Assembly (NCBI GenBank): GCA_036388295.1
Contig: DASVSC010000099.1
Location: 1-17,988, forward strand
DNA length: 17,988 bases
Source: RYN-431 sp036388295
GTDB lineage: Bacteria > Planctomycetota > Phycisphaerae > Tepidisphaerales > Tepidisphaeraceae
Direction: 5' to 3'
Below the pieces are notes generated by a model. It did not search any database, was not told where the DNA came from, and worked only from the letters and a program-made list of their open reading frames with translations. Positions 1 through 7,000 of the stretch are shown here, one piece after another. Positions within the stretch are counted from its first letter, which is position 1. The number at the start of each line of letters is the position of its first letter. Made by a program: the position numbers and the translations under genes.

Positions 1-24
1 CCCCCCCGGCCGCTTTGTTTGGAA

Positions 25-203
25 TGAGCCGCAGATGGACGCAGATGGACGCGGATAAGAGCAAGACGGAAGAAGGATGAACGCCAAGACGCCAAGACGC
101 AGAGAAGAAGAAAAAGCCAAAGCTTCTCTGCTTATCTGCTCTTGGCGTTCAACGTATTCTTGCCTTATCTGCGTTCATCGGCGTCCATCTGCGGCCACTC
201 ATC
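25..203. repeat. Long imperfect inverted repeat (large hairpin element)
   Basis: The left arm (about 25-107) and right arm (about 123-203) are imperfect reverse complements, closing on a short A-rich loop. The outer ends read CCGCAGATGGACGC on the left and its exact complement on the right. Shorter direct repeats sit inside the arms: GCAGATGGAC twice in tandem (31-50), ACGCCAAG twice in tandem (81-96), and CTTATCTGC twice on the right (131-139 and 164-172). The element ends seven bases before the stop codon of the KDG-kinase-like gene, so a transcript leaving that gene would fold into it. It may act as a terminator or transcript stabiliser, or it may be a non-autonomous mobile repeat. It contains no convincing gene. 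Confidence 0.75.
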
Positions 204-209
204 AATGCC

Positions 210-1295
210 TTACCGCTTAATCCGCGCCGAGCCGCCGCCGGCGACGTGGATCAGGTCGTCGAGTTCGATCTGGCTGCTGTCGCCGCGGGTGCTCATCAGC
301 ATCGCGCCGTGGGCGACGCCGAGGTTGACGCACTGCTGCGGGTCCTGGCCGGTGAGGAAGCCGTAGGTGAAGCCGCTGGCGAAGCCGTCGCCGCCGCCGA
401 CGCGGTCTTCGATTTCCAGGTCCGCGAAGCTCAGGCCGTCATAGAACTTACCGTCGGCCCACATGATGGCGGACCAGTCGTTGATCAGGGCGGTCTTCAC
501 GCCGCGAAGGGTCGTGCCGACGATTTTGATGTTCGGGAAGTCTTTGACGACCCGTTCGACCATCTTCTTGAAGGCCCCGGTGTCGAGCTCGTTCTTTTCG
601 ATGTCGACGCCCTCGGCGTGGTAGCCGAGGACCTTTTCGAAGTCTTCCTCGTTGCCGATCAGGCAGTCGATGTACGGGACGAGCGGCTTGGTCGTCTCAA
701 TGGCTTCTTTGCTGCTCCAGAGCTTGCTGCGGAAGTTGAGGTCGTAGGAGACGATAGTGCCGGCCTCATGGGCGGCCTTCACGGCCTCGGCGGCGACGGC
801 GCGGGTGCTTTCACTAAGGGCCGAAAAGATGCCGCCGGTGTGGAGCCAGCGGACGCCCTCTTCTTTGAACAGCTTGTTCCAGTCGATGTCGCCGGGCTTG
901 ATGGCGGCGGTAGCACTGTGGCCGCGGTCGTACAGCGTGGTCGAGGCCCGCTTGCCGTGGCCGACTTCAGTGAAGTTCAGGCCGATGCGGTCCTTTTTGC
1001 CGACGCCGTCGTACTTTTTGACCACCGCGTGGCTAACGTCCATGCCGACGGCCCGGGCGTGGTTGAGGATAATTTTGCCCATCGGGCTGGTGTTGGTGCC
1101 GAAAACGGCCCCGGTCCGCAGGCCGAGGCGGGCCAAGGCGTAGGCGACGTTGTACTCGCCGCCGCCCACCCAGACTTCAAGGCTGGGAGCGAACTCCACA
1201 CGGCCGTGGCCAGGCGGGCTGAGGCGGATCATGACCTCGCCGAGCGAAACGAGGTCGTATTTGCAGCTTTTGGCGTCGCGGATGGTGATGGCCAT
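210..1295 (-). CDS. kdgK: PfkB-family sugar kinase, 2-keto-3-deoxygluconate kinase-like
   Basis: A 361-residue cytoplasmic kinase of the ribokinase/PfkB family. The N-terminal family signature with a GG..N.A..LARLG pattern is at residues 44-58, a DLNFR segment at 185-189, and the C-terminal signature VGGGDGFASG at 299-308 with the presumed catalytic Asp303. The RVGGGD version of this signature, in place of the usual TVGAGD, resembles KDG kinases, which phosphorylate 2-keto-3-deoxygluconate in Entner-Doudoroff and uronate catabolism. That substrate is inferred. The start at 1295 is chosen because AAAGGA lies just upstream; the frame stays open to 1469, but the extra 58 codons are Arg/Pro-rich and precede the conserved fold. 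Transcription runs into the inverted repeat at 25-203. No aldolase or uronate gene is adjacent, so another PfkB substrate is possible. Confidence 0.85.
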   Translation of the reverse strand: MAITIRDAKSCKYDLVSLGEVMIRLSPPGHGRVEFAPSLEVWVGGGEYNVAYALARLGLRTGAVFGTNTSPMGKIILNHARAVGMDVSHAVVKKYDGVGKKDRIGLNFTEVGHGKRASTTLYDRGHSATAAIKPGDIDWNKLFKEEGVRWLHTGGIFSALSESTRAVAAEAVKAAHEAGTIVSYDLNFRSKLWSSKEAIETTKPLVPYIDCLIGNEEDFEKVLGYHAEGVDIEKNELDTGAFKKMVERVVKDFPNIKIVGTTLRGVKTALINDWSAIMWADGKFYDGLSFADLEIEDRVGGGDGFASGFTYGFLTGQDPQQCVNLGVAHGAMLMSTRGDSSQIELDDLIHVAGGGSARIKR

Positions 1296-1335
1296 GATCG
1301 TTTCCTTTGCTAATCCGGTTCGATTGGGGAACGGA

Positions 1336-1363
1336 AATGTACCCGCCGCCGGGCGGGTGTCCA
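1336..1363 (-). promoter_or_regulatory. Candidate promoter of the KDG-kinase-like gene with a dyad in the spacer
   Basis: Read on the minus strand, TGGACA (1358-1363) and TACATT (1336-1341) are 16 bases apart and match the sigma-70 -35 and -10 boxes at 5/6 and 4/6 positions. The spacer (1342-1357) is itself a perfect inverted repeat, CCCGCC-GCCG-GGCGGG on the plus strand. It could be an operator, or chance in GC-rich DNA. The -10 box ends about 40 bases before the start codon. Confidence 0.35.
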
Positions 1364-1399
1364 CGGGGCTGCGGGGGCTGAACCGGCGTTGACGTGGGT

Positions 1400-1428
1400 T
1401 TGACAGCGTTTTTCCGCACCGATATCGT
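1400..1428 (+). promoter_or_regulatory. Sigma-70-like promoter for the histone-like gene
   Basis: A perfect TTGACA (1400-1405) is followed after 17 bases by TATCGT (1423-1428), which matches the -10 consensus at 4/6 positions. The start codon of the histone-like gene is 35 bases downstream. This suggests a strong, short-leader promoter, and it likely also serves the FabZ-like gene. Confidence 0.5.
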
Positions 1429-1462
1429 TCAGGTTTCACTCTACTCTGACAAGGAGCCCCAG

Positions 1463-1699
1463 ATGGCATTACCGGAATTCGAACAGCTCAAGGCGATGAT
1501 CCTGGAATCGGAAGACGACGTGGCCAAGGCCGTCGGCGGCAACAAAGCGGCCGGCACGCGTGCCCGTAAGAAAATGCAGGACATCAAGTCCGCGGCCCAG
1601 GAAGTGCGTAAGAAAATCCTCGAAGGCCGTGGCGGCGAAGGCGGCGACGCCGGCAGTGCCACCGACGGCAATTCCGAAACCGCCCCGACCGCCGACTAA
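1463..1699 (+). CDS. Hc1-like small histone H1-type protein with acidic tail
   Basis: A 78-residue protein. Residues 1-54 resemble the N-terminal helical domain of chlamydial Hc1 and the short 'histone H1' proteins of Planctomycetota and Bacteroidota: a helix with LKAMILESEDD, then GNKAAGTRARKKMQDIK and a basic helix ending EVRKKILE. Hc1-type proteins bind DNA and help compact the nucleoid. Chlamydial Hc1 continues into a Lys/Ala-rich tail, whereas residues 55-78 here are Gly/Asp/Glu/Thr-rich and net acidic, with no lysine. The start is well supported: AAGGAG at 1451-1456 lies six bases before the ATG, with a good promoter further upstream. Such short proteins are usually abundant. The family call rests on the recognisable core; DNA binding is inferred. 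Confidence 0.75.
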   Translation: MALPEFEQLKAMILESEDDVAKAVGGNKAAGTRARKKMQDIKSAAQEVRKKILEGRGGEGGDAGSATDGNSETAPTAD

Positions 1700-1713
1700 G
1701 CAACGTCGAGTCG

Positions 1714-1785
1714 CCCTGTTTAGCCGGCGGACGGGTCTGCCGTTCCTCCCATGGAACGGCGGGCATGCCCGCCGGCTTAAACGGG
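1714..1785. repeat. Hairpin with 33-base arms and an inner 18-base palindrome
   Basis: The arms 1714-1746 and 1753-1785 are complementary at 25 of 33 positions, with a six-base loop TCCCAT. The right arm also contains the perfect palindrome CGGCGGGCATGCCCGCCG (1757-1774), so two alternative folds are possible. It fills most of the 121-base gap between the histone-like and FabZ-like genes. No T-run follows, so it may act as an attenuator, RNA stabiliser or REP-type repeat rather than a classic terminator. The core resembles the hairpin at 13956-14011. Confidence 0.65.
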
Positions 1786-1820
1786 ATGTTCATCGATTTT
1801 GACCCGCCCAGGACGCCGCC

Positions 1821-2294
1821 ATGCCGCCTAGTTTCCTCATCGACCTCAGCACCATCGACTTAAGCGCCACGTTGTTCGGCCCGGAAACGATCCGGGAGCT
1901 CAATCCGCAGCGCGGGGCGATGGAGCATTTGAACGCGATCGTCTGGGCGGACGGCGACAAGGGCCAAATTATCGGCCGCAAGGACGTGGGCGAGGACGAG
2001 TTCTGGATCCCCGGCCACATTCCCGGCCGGCCGCTGCTGCCAGGCGTGATCATGCTGGAAGCCGCCGCCCAGGTGGCCAGCTTCTACACGAAGAAATACG
2101 TCGGCTGGCCCGGCTTCATCGGCTTCGGCGGCCTCGGCGACACGAAGTTCCGCGCCGAAGTGAAACCCGGCCAAACGCTCTACATCCTCAGCCAACTCAC
2201 CGGCCACCGCCACCGCCGCATCACCTGCAACGCACAAGGCGTGGTGAACGGCAATTTGGTTTTTGAAACGAGCATCATCGGCACGCAGATGTAA
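1821..2294 (+). CDS. FabZ-like beta-hydroxyacyl-ACP dehydratase (hot-dog fold)
   Basis: A 157-residue single hot-dog domain. The dehydratase active-site block is clear: PGHIPGRPLLPG at residues 64-75 with presumed catalytic His66, then MLEAAAQ with Glu80. The 14-residue His-Glu spacing is that of FabZ. FabZ dehydrates 3-hydroxyacyl-ACP to trans-2-enoyl-ACP in fatty-acid elongation. The N-terminal region (QRGAMEHLNAIVWAD, 30-44) departs from the usual FabZ HRYPFLLVDR stretch, so this may be a paralogue serving another acyl chain. AGGA at 1810-1813 lies seven bases before the ATG. It follows the histone-like gene on the same strand, so cotranscription through the intervening hairpin is possible. 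No other fatty-acid gene is nearby. Confidence 0.85.
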   Translation: MPPSFLIDLSTIDLSATLFGPETIRELNPQRGAMEHLNAIVWADGDKGQIIGRKDVGEDEFWIPGHIPGRPLLPGVIMLEAAAQVASFYTKKYVGWPGFIGFGGLGDTKFRAEVKPGQTLYILSQLTGHRHRRITCNAQGVVNGNLVFETSIIGTQM

Positions 2295-2336
2295 GATATC
2301 CGGACGGACCAAACGCCGTCAGCTTCAGGTGCCGAA

Positions 2337-2678
2337 ATGATTGACCGCAGCCTTATCGAAGACATGTTCGCCAAGGCTGATACCCACAGACATCGTTGGA
2401 ACATTCGTGACTCGTGCCTTTGGAGCTACTTTTTCAGCGGCGAAGATCGGTCCGTACTGATGGAGCTTGTCGACCACCTAGCGAAGCAAAATTATACGTT
2501 TGCAGGGACGCTCGAACCCGATCCTGAGGATGATCATCCGATTCTCTTTGTGCAATTGGATCGCGTCGAATCGCACACGGTAGAGACATTGATCGCCCGC
2601 AATATTGCATTGTCGGCCGTTGCGGACGATTTCTGCGGTGCTGTCTATGATGGAATGGAAGTCGGGCCTGCTAAGTAG
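2337..2678 (+). CDS. RraB-like small protein (RNase E regulator family)
   Basis: A 113-residue soluble protein with no signal peptide. Its layout resembles the RraB family: an aromatic strand (WSYFFSG, 29-35), a helix (LMELVDHLAKQNY), a second strand (HPILFVQLDRVE), a helix, and a C-terminal YDGMEVGP. RraB binds RNase E and modulates mRNA decay in E. coli; distant relatives are widespread but mostly uncharacterised, so an RNase E role here is only a suggestion. AGGTG lies five bases before the ATG. Base composition stands out: a hand count over 2341-2640 gives 153 G+C in 300 bases (51%), against about 70% in a sampled stretch of the next gene. This suggests recent acquisition or relaxed codon use. 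No transposon ends or direct repeats were seen at its borders. Confidence 0.6.
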   Translation: MIDRSLIEDMFAKADTHRHRWNIRDSCLWSYFFSGEDRSVLMELVDHLAKQNYTFAGTLEPDPEDDHPILFVQLDRVESHTVETLIARNIALSAVADDFCGAVYDGMEVGPAK

Positions 2679-2710
2679 CTCGAAGCAGTCTTCTAACTCA
2701 ATCTATTCGC

Positions 2711-3613
2711 ATGGATGCGACCCGCCTATTCGATCTCCCGCTTTGCGTCATCGACGTCGAAACTACCGGCGCGAGCATCGCCTACGGCGACCGCGTGACT
2801 GAAATTGGCGTCGCCCGCATCGAAGGCGGGCAGGTCGTCGCCACCTACCAGCAACTGCTCAATCCCGGCCGGCCCGTCAGCCCCGGGGCGGCGGCCGTCA
2901 CGGGCATCACCAATGACATGCTGGTCGACCAGCCGACCTTCTGCGACGTCTGGCCAGGCGTGCGGGCGATGCTCAAAGACACGGTCCTCATCGGCCACAA
3001 CGTTCACTTCGACATTGGCTTCTTCGACGGCGAATGCCGCAAGCTGGGCAATCCGCTGCGGGGTGAAGTGGGCGAGTACGCGCTGCTCGACACGCTTCGG
3101 CTGGCCAACAAACAGTTCGGCCGCGGCGGGAACGGGCTGCAGAAGCTGGCGGCCCGTTTAGAAGTCGCTGTCAGCACCGCCCATCGCGCCCTCGCCGACT
3201 GTTTGACAACGTTCGCGGTGTTCGAAAAGATGATCGCCTTCCGCGGCGGATGGGATCTGACATTAGCCCAGGTGCTGGCGATGCAGGGCGGCCCGAGCCG
3301 CCCGCCGGCCGACCCGGTGCGGAAGCAAATCGTCGCCGACGAAGTGGCCGTCTCGCTGGTCGCCGGGCAGCGGGTCTGCATCACCTACCGCGACGCAACG
3401 GGCAAGAACAGCCAGCGGGTCGTGACGCCCATGTACGTCCGCCGAATCCGTGGCACGCAGACGCTCTACGCCCATTGCCACCTGCGCAACGAGCAGCGGA
3501 CGTTCAAGCTCGACCGCATTCTCGCCGCCATCCCGGCCGTCGATGAATCCCTTGAAGCCGACGGGCCCGAACTTCCGTACAATCAGGCCTATGCCGAATC
3601 TGAATCTGAATGA
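2711..3613 (+). CDS. DnaQ-like DEDDh 3'-5' exonuclease fused to a C-terminal WYL domain
   Basis: A 300-residue protein in two parts. Residues 10-175 form a DEDDh exonuclease like the DNA polymerase III epsilon subunit, with the full catalytic set: Asp15 and Glu17 (VIDVETTG), Asp101 (HNVHFD), His158 and Asp163 (HRALAD). It should remove nucleotides from 3' ends using two metal ions. Residues about 213-274 look like a WYL domain: VCITYRDATGKNSQRVVTP, then TLYAHCHLRNEQRTFKLDRI, the usual ending of that fold. WYL domains are ligand-sensing or nucleic-acid-binding modules, usually in HTH regulators and defence-linked proteins. The link at 176-212 is Pro-rich. The gene starts 32 bases after the RraB-like gene with no strong ribosome site, and its last 23 bases overlap queF. 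The exonuclease call is firm; the WYL call is from pattern recognition. Confidence 0.85.
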   Translation: MDATRLFDLPLCVIDVETTGASIAYGDRVTEIGVARIEGGQVVATYQQLLNPGRPVSPGAAAVTGITNDMLVDQPTFCDVWPGVRAMLKDTVLIGHNVHFDIGFFDGECRKLGNPLRGEVGEYALLDTLRLANKQFGRGGNGLQKLAARLEVAVSTAHRALADCLTTFAVFEKMIAFRGGWDLTLAQVLAMQGGPSRPPADPVRKQIVADEVAVSLVAGQRVCITYRDATGKNSQRVVTPMYVRRIRGTQTLYAHCHLRNEQRTFKLDRILAAIPAVDESLEADGPELPYNQAYAESESE

Positions 3614-4010
3614 GCTGGGCAAGCGGTCGGTGATCACGCCGCAGCAGATCGACGAGCCGCGCACGATTCTGGAAGCATTTCCGAACCCCCGGCCGGACCG
3701 GGATTACGAAATTAAGTTCGTCTTTCCCGAGTTCACCAGCGTCTGCCCCGTCACCAGCCAGCCCGATTTCGCGACGATCACCGTCACGTACGTGCCGAAC
3801 GAGCTGTGCGTGGAGATGAAGAGCCTGAAGCTCTACTTCTTCGCTTACCGCAACAAAGGCATCTTCTATGAAGGTGTCACCAACACGATCCTGGACGACC
3901 TTGTAGCGACGGTCCGGCCGCGAAAAATGACCGTGACCGGCGAGTTCGCCGTCCGCGGCGGCACGGCCGGCATTGTGACGGTGCATTACCCGTTCACGAA
4001 AACCGGCTGA
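3591..4010 (+). CDS. queF: NADPH-dependent 7-cyano-7-deazaguanine (preQ0) reductase QueF
   Basis: A 139-residue single-domain QueF, which reduces the nitrile of preQ0 to the amine of preQ1 in queuosine biosynthesis. The catalytic block FTSVCPVTSQPDF (48-60) carries nucleophile Cys52 and acid Asp59. The QueF-specific substrate and NADPH motif appears as EMKSLKLYFFAYR (75-87), close to the usual ESKSLK, and Glu94 (FYEG) fits the substrate-binding glutamate. The length fits the short, Bacillus-type class. The ATG at 3591 is chosen because the conserved fold starts directly after it; the frame is open back to 3450, but that part is antisense-like filler over the exonuclease gene. The start lies 23 bases inside the exonuclease gene, so translation may be coupled. 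No other queuosine gene is present in the window. Confidence 0.93.
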   Translation: MPNLNLNELGKRSVITPQQIDEPRTILEAFPNPRPDRDYEIKFVFPEFTSVCPVTSQPDFATITVTYVPNELCVEMKSLKLYFFAYRNKGIFYEGVTNTILDDLVATVRPRKMTVTGEFAVRGGTAGIVTVHYPFTKTG

Positions 4011-4019
4011 CCTGTCGGG

Positions 4020-4053
4020 TTCCCTCTCCCGTTGGGGCCAACTGGAAAGGGAA
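4020..4053. terminator. Bidirectional terminator-like hairpin between convergent genes
   Basis: TTCCCTCTCCCGTTGG (4020-4035) pairs with CCAACTGGAAAGGGAA (4038-4053) at 14 of 16 positions around a two-base centre. It lies nine bases beyond queF and seven bases beyond the stop of the convergent propeller gene, the expected place for a shared terminator. There is no clear T-run on either side, so intrinsic termination is not certain. Confidence 0.6.
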
Positions 4054-4060
4054 CGAATAC

Positions 4061-7000
4061 TTACCGGTTGACCCGGACGACCTTCAGCTTCTCGTCGCCG
4101 GACACGTAGTAGAACGCGCCGTCGGTGATCTGCCATTCATTCGCCACGATGCCGCTGGTGTCGCGGAGGGTGGGGCGTTGTTCCAGCAGGCCGCTTTCGA
4201 CGCCTCCCTCGGTGATCGTGCGGCTATAGATCTGGAGCTGAATCGCCGGCAGCTTCTCGGCCACGGCGTTGGCCATGTTGAGCTGGCTGACCTGCACGAC
4301 GTAGTCCTGGGTCAAAATCAGGTCGCGTGTGGGCTTGCGGTCGCCGGCGCCGGGCATGGCGGCCCAGCCGGCGTCGGGACGGTCCAGGTCGTATGCCGCG
4401 AGCGAGCGTTGGCCGGTGATGTAAAAGTTCCGGCCGTTGGCGGTGATGGTCAGCGGGTGACCCTCCGGATCGCTGCCGCGGGGGCCGTAGGCGATCTCTG
4501 CGGCGCGGGCGTCATTGGTGGTGATCGGCCGGAGCGTGCGCAAGTCGTACGCGTGCACCGACTGCTGCCCGTTGCGGCTGTTGTAGACCGCCAGCACGCG
4601 GTTGCCGGCAATGACAAACTGGTCGTCCGCGCCGCTGGCGATGAACGGCTGGTCGCCGGGGTTGGTCGGCGGTGCGACGTCGCGGCGGCGGTCGCCGTCA
4701 GCCGGCTCGTACAAATCGGTGCCGACCAGCCGGCCCGCCAGCATCGTCACCAGCATGCCGTCGGGCGACAGGGCCAGGTTCACCAGCCCGCCGGCCTGGG
4801 GGTTCGTGTTGCCGTCGTAGGTCTTGTGCTGCAGTGTCTGGCCAGTGACGGCGTCGAAGACGTAAACCTCGCTGCCGGTCACAGGGCCGTCGCTGAAGCT
4901 GACGGCAATAAAGTCGTCGTTGCTCAGCAAACGGCCCGCGGGCAGATCGCTGACGCGCGCCTGCCAAGCCGTCTGGCCCGTTGCCAGGTCGATCGCGAGC
5001 AGGCGGCCGGTGTTCGTGGAGACGACGACGCGGTCGCTCAGCACGCGGAACAGGGCGAACTGCTCTGCCGAGGCGACGGCGGCTTGTTCATCGTCCGATT
5101 CGGCGGCATTCTGGCGGACACCGCCGCGCCGCGCGCCTCCCCACGGCCGGCCGAAGCCGCCGACGCGGTTGTTAATGATCGGCGGAACGCCGTTGACGTC
5201 CAGTTCATTTTCGGCCGGCTTCTCGGTGGCCGTGCCCGGCGTCAGGTCGGACGGCGACAGGCCGTTGGCCGCGACGCTCCAGAGCACTTTCCCGGCAGCA
5301 TCAATGGCGACGACTTCGCCCGCGGCGACGACGACAAGCGTGTCACCGACGAAGCCGCAGCCGACCGGCGCGGCGGTCGGGGCGGCGGCCGACCAGGCGA
5401 CAGCGCCGCTGTCGCCGGTGATGACGCCGATGCGGCGGTCCTTGCCATACACCACGACGCGGTTGCCGCGCAGGATGTCGGTCTGTTGCCCGATGACCGC
5501 GGTGGCGAGGCCGATTTCTTCGGCCGGGCGGAGCGGCGGCTTGGTGAAGTCGCCGCCGGTGCTGGTGCGCGGCGCGCCGAACGTCGGCAGCGCCAGCTTC
5601 TGGGCGTCGGCGCGATAGGCATCGAGGGCCGCGACCGCTTCGGCCAGCGTCGTCGCCGCAACGGGCCGGCCGTCCGGCAGTGTCAGCGGCTGCACCAGCT
5701 TCGCCAGCGGGGCGCGGTCCTTCGCCTGCCGCAAGCGCACCTGCGCGGTGGCGACTTGGTTCGGGACCATCAGGTAATTGCGGGCGAGGGCCTGCAGGAC
5801 GATCTGACGGCGTTCGTTCGACAGATCCCGCTTCAGCAGTTGCCGCAAGGTCTGCGTGGCGAGGCGCGGTTGGCGGACCTGTTCGTACTGCTCGGCCGCC
5901 AACTGCAGCACGTCGGGCGTGAGCGACGCCGCCGGATACGTCTCGGCCAGCGCAACCAGAGTCGCCGGGTCGGGTTTGTCGGCCTGTTTGATCTGGGCCA
6001 GTTGCGCGGTGGCGGCGGCTTCGTACGGCGCGTAGACGGACGCCCCGTGCTGGCGAATCAAATCTCTGATGGCGGCGGTGGCTTCAACGCCCGCCACGCT
6101 CGGCCCGCTATGGCCGGCCACGGGTGTGGACCGCCAGGCCGGGTTGGCCAGAATTTGCTGGTGCAGCGCGACTTCGTCCGCCGCCCGCCCGGCCGCGCGG
6201 TGAACGGCGGCGCGGCTGAGGCGGACCCGAACGTGCTGCTGCGGCGTGCTGGCGGCGGCAGTCGCGCGATCAAACAAATCGCTTGAGATAGCAGAGTCAT
6301 TGTCGCCGCGCGGCGGCTTAACGGCGAAGTTGGAGGCGATCTCGAACAACCGGTCGCGTGTCGGGCCGGGCGTCAGTTTCGGCAATCCGCCGAGCCGTTC
6401 GGCCGCCGCGTCCAGCCGCGCCAGCGCCGGCCGCGGTTGGCCGGCCGTGAAGAGCAGTTCGGCGTAGCGCAGGTAAGCCTCAACGTCCTTCGGGTCATTA
6501 GCCAATCGCGCGTCGAGCTTTGCCGTCGCCACGGCGAGGTCGGCGTACACGTTCACGCGCGAGGGCCCGGCGATGATCAGCGTCTCTGGCGTGGCCAACA
6601 CGTTGCCGGGCGATTCTTCTTCGTCCCATTTGCCCTGCGACGGGTATTCGGATTCGGTCTTGAACGATTGAAGTCCGACGCGGTAGAGGCGCTCGCCCGT
6701 GGGCACCAGAACCGAATCGGCCGACAAGAACGGCCGGCCGCGGATGGAGTCGTCTGCGCCGTTCGTTCGGTCGTCGGCGGCGGGAAAGGTCTTGTACCGG
6801 CCGTCGTTGTCCACCAGCGACTTGGCCGGGTCGTAGGTTTTCCACGGCACGCGGAAGAGGGTGGACGGGTTGGTCAGCAGCAGCCAGTCGCCGACCACGC
6901 CGACAATGGATTGGACGGCCGGAAATTTTGCGTCGAGCTGCCGCGGGATTTCGCGCAGCACCGTGCCGTCGGCTGCGTCGACGACGTAAATCTGCTTGCT

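Noticed and set aside
25..203. CRISPR-like array from the tandem short repeats
   Set aside because: The repeats are 8-10 bases with no regular unique spacers, are arranged as an inverted repeat, and no cas gene is nearby.
246..1313. 355-codon open frame on the plus strand over the KDG-kinase-like gene
   Set aside because: The minus strand carries a full PfkB protein with both signatures; the plus-strand translation is Val/Ala/Asp-rich shadow.
2711..4010. 7-deazaguanine DNA-modification or restriction island built around queF
   Set aside because: No dpdA-type transglycosylase, dpd helicase or other preQ0 pathway gene is present; QueF alone points to ordinary queuosine synthesis.
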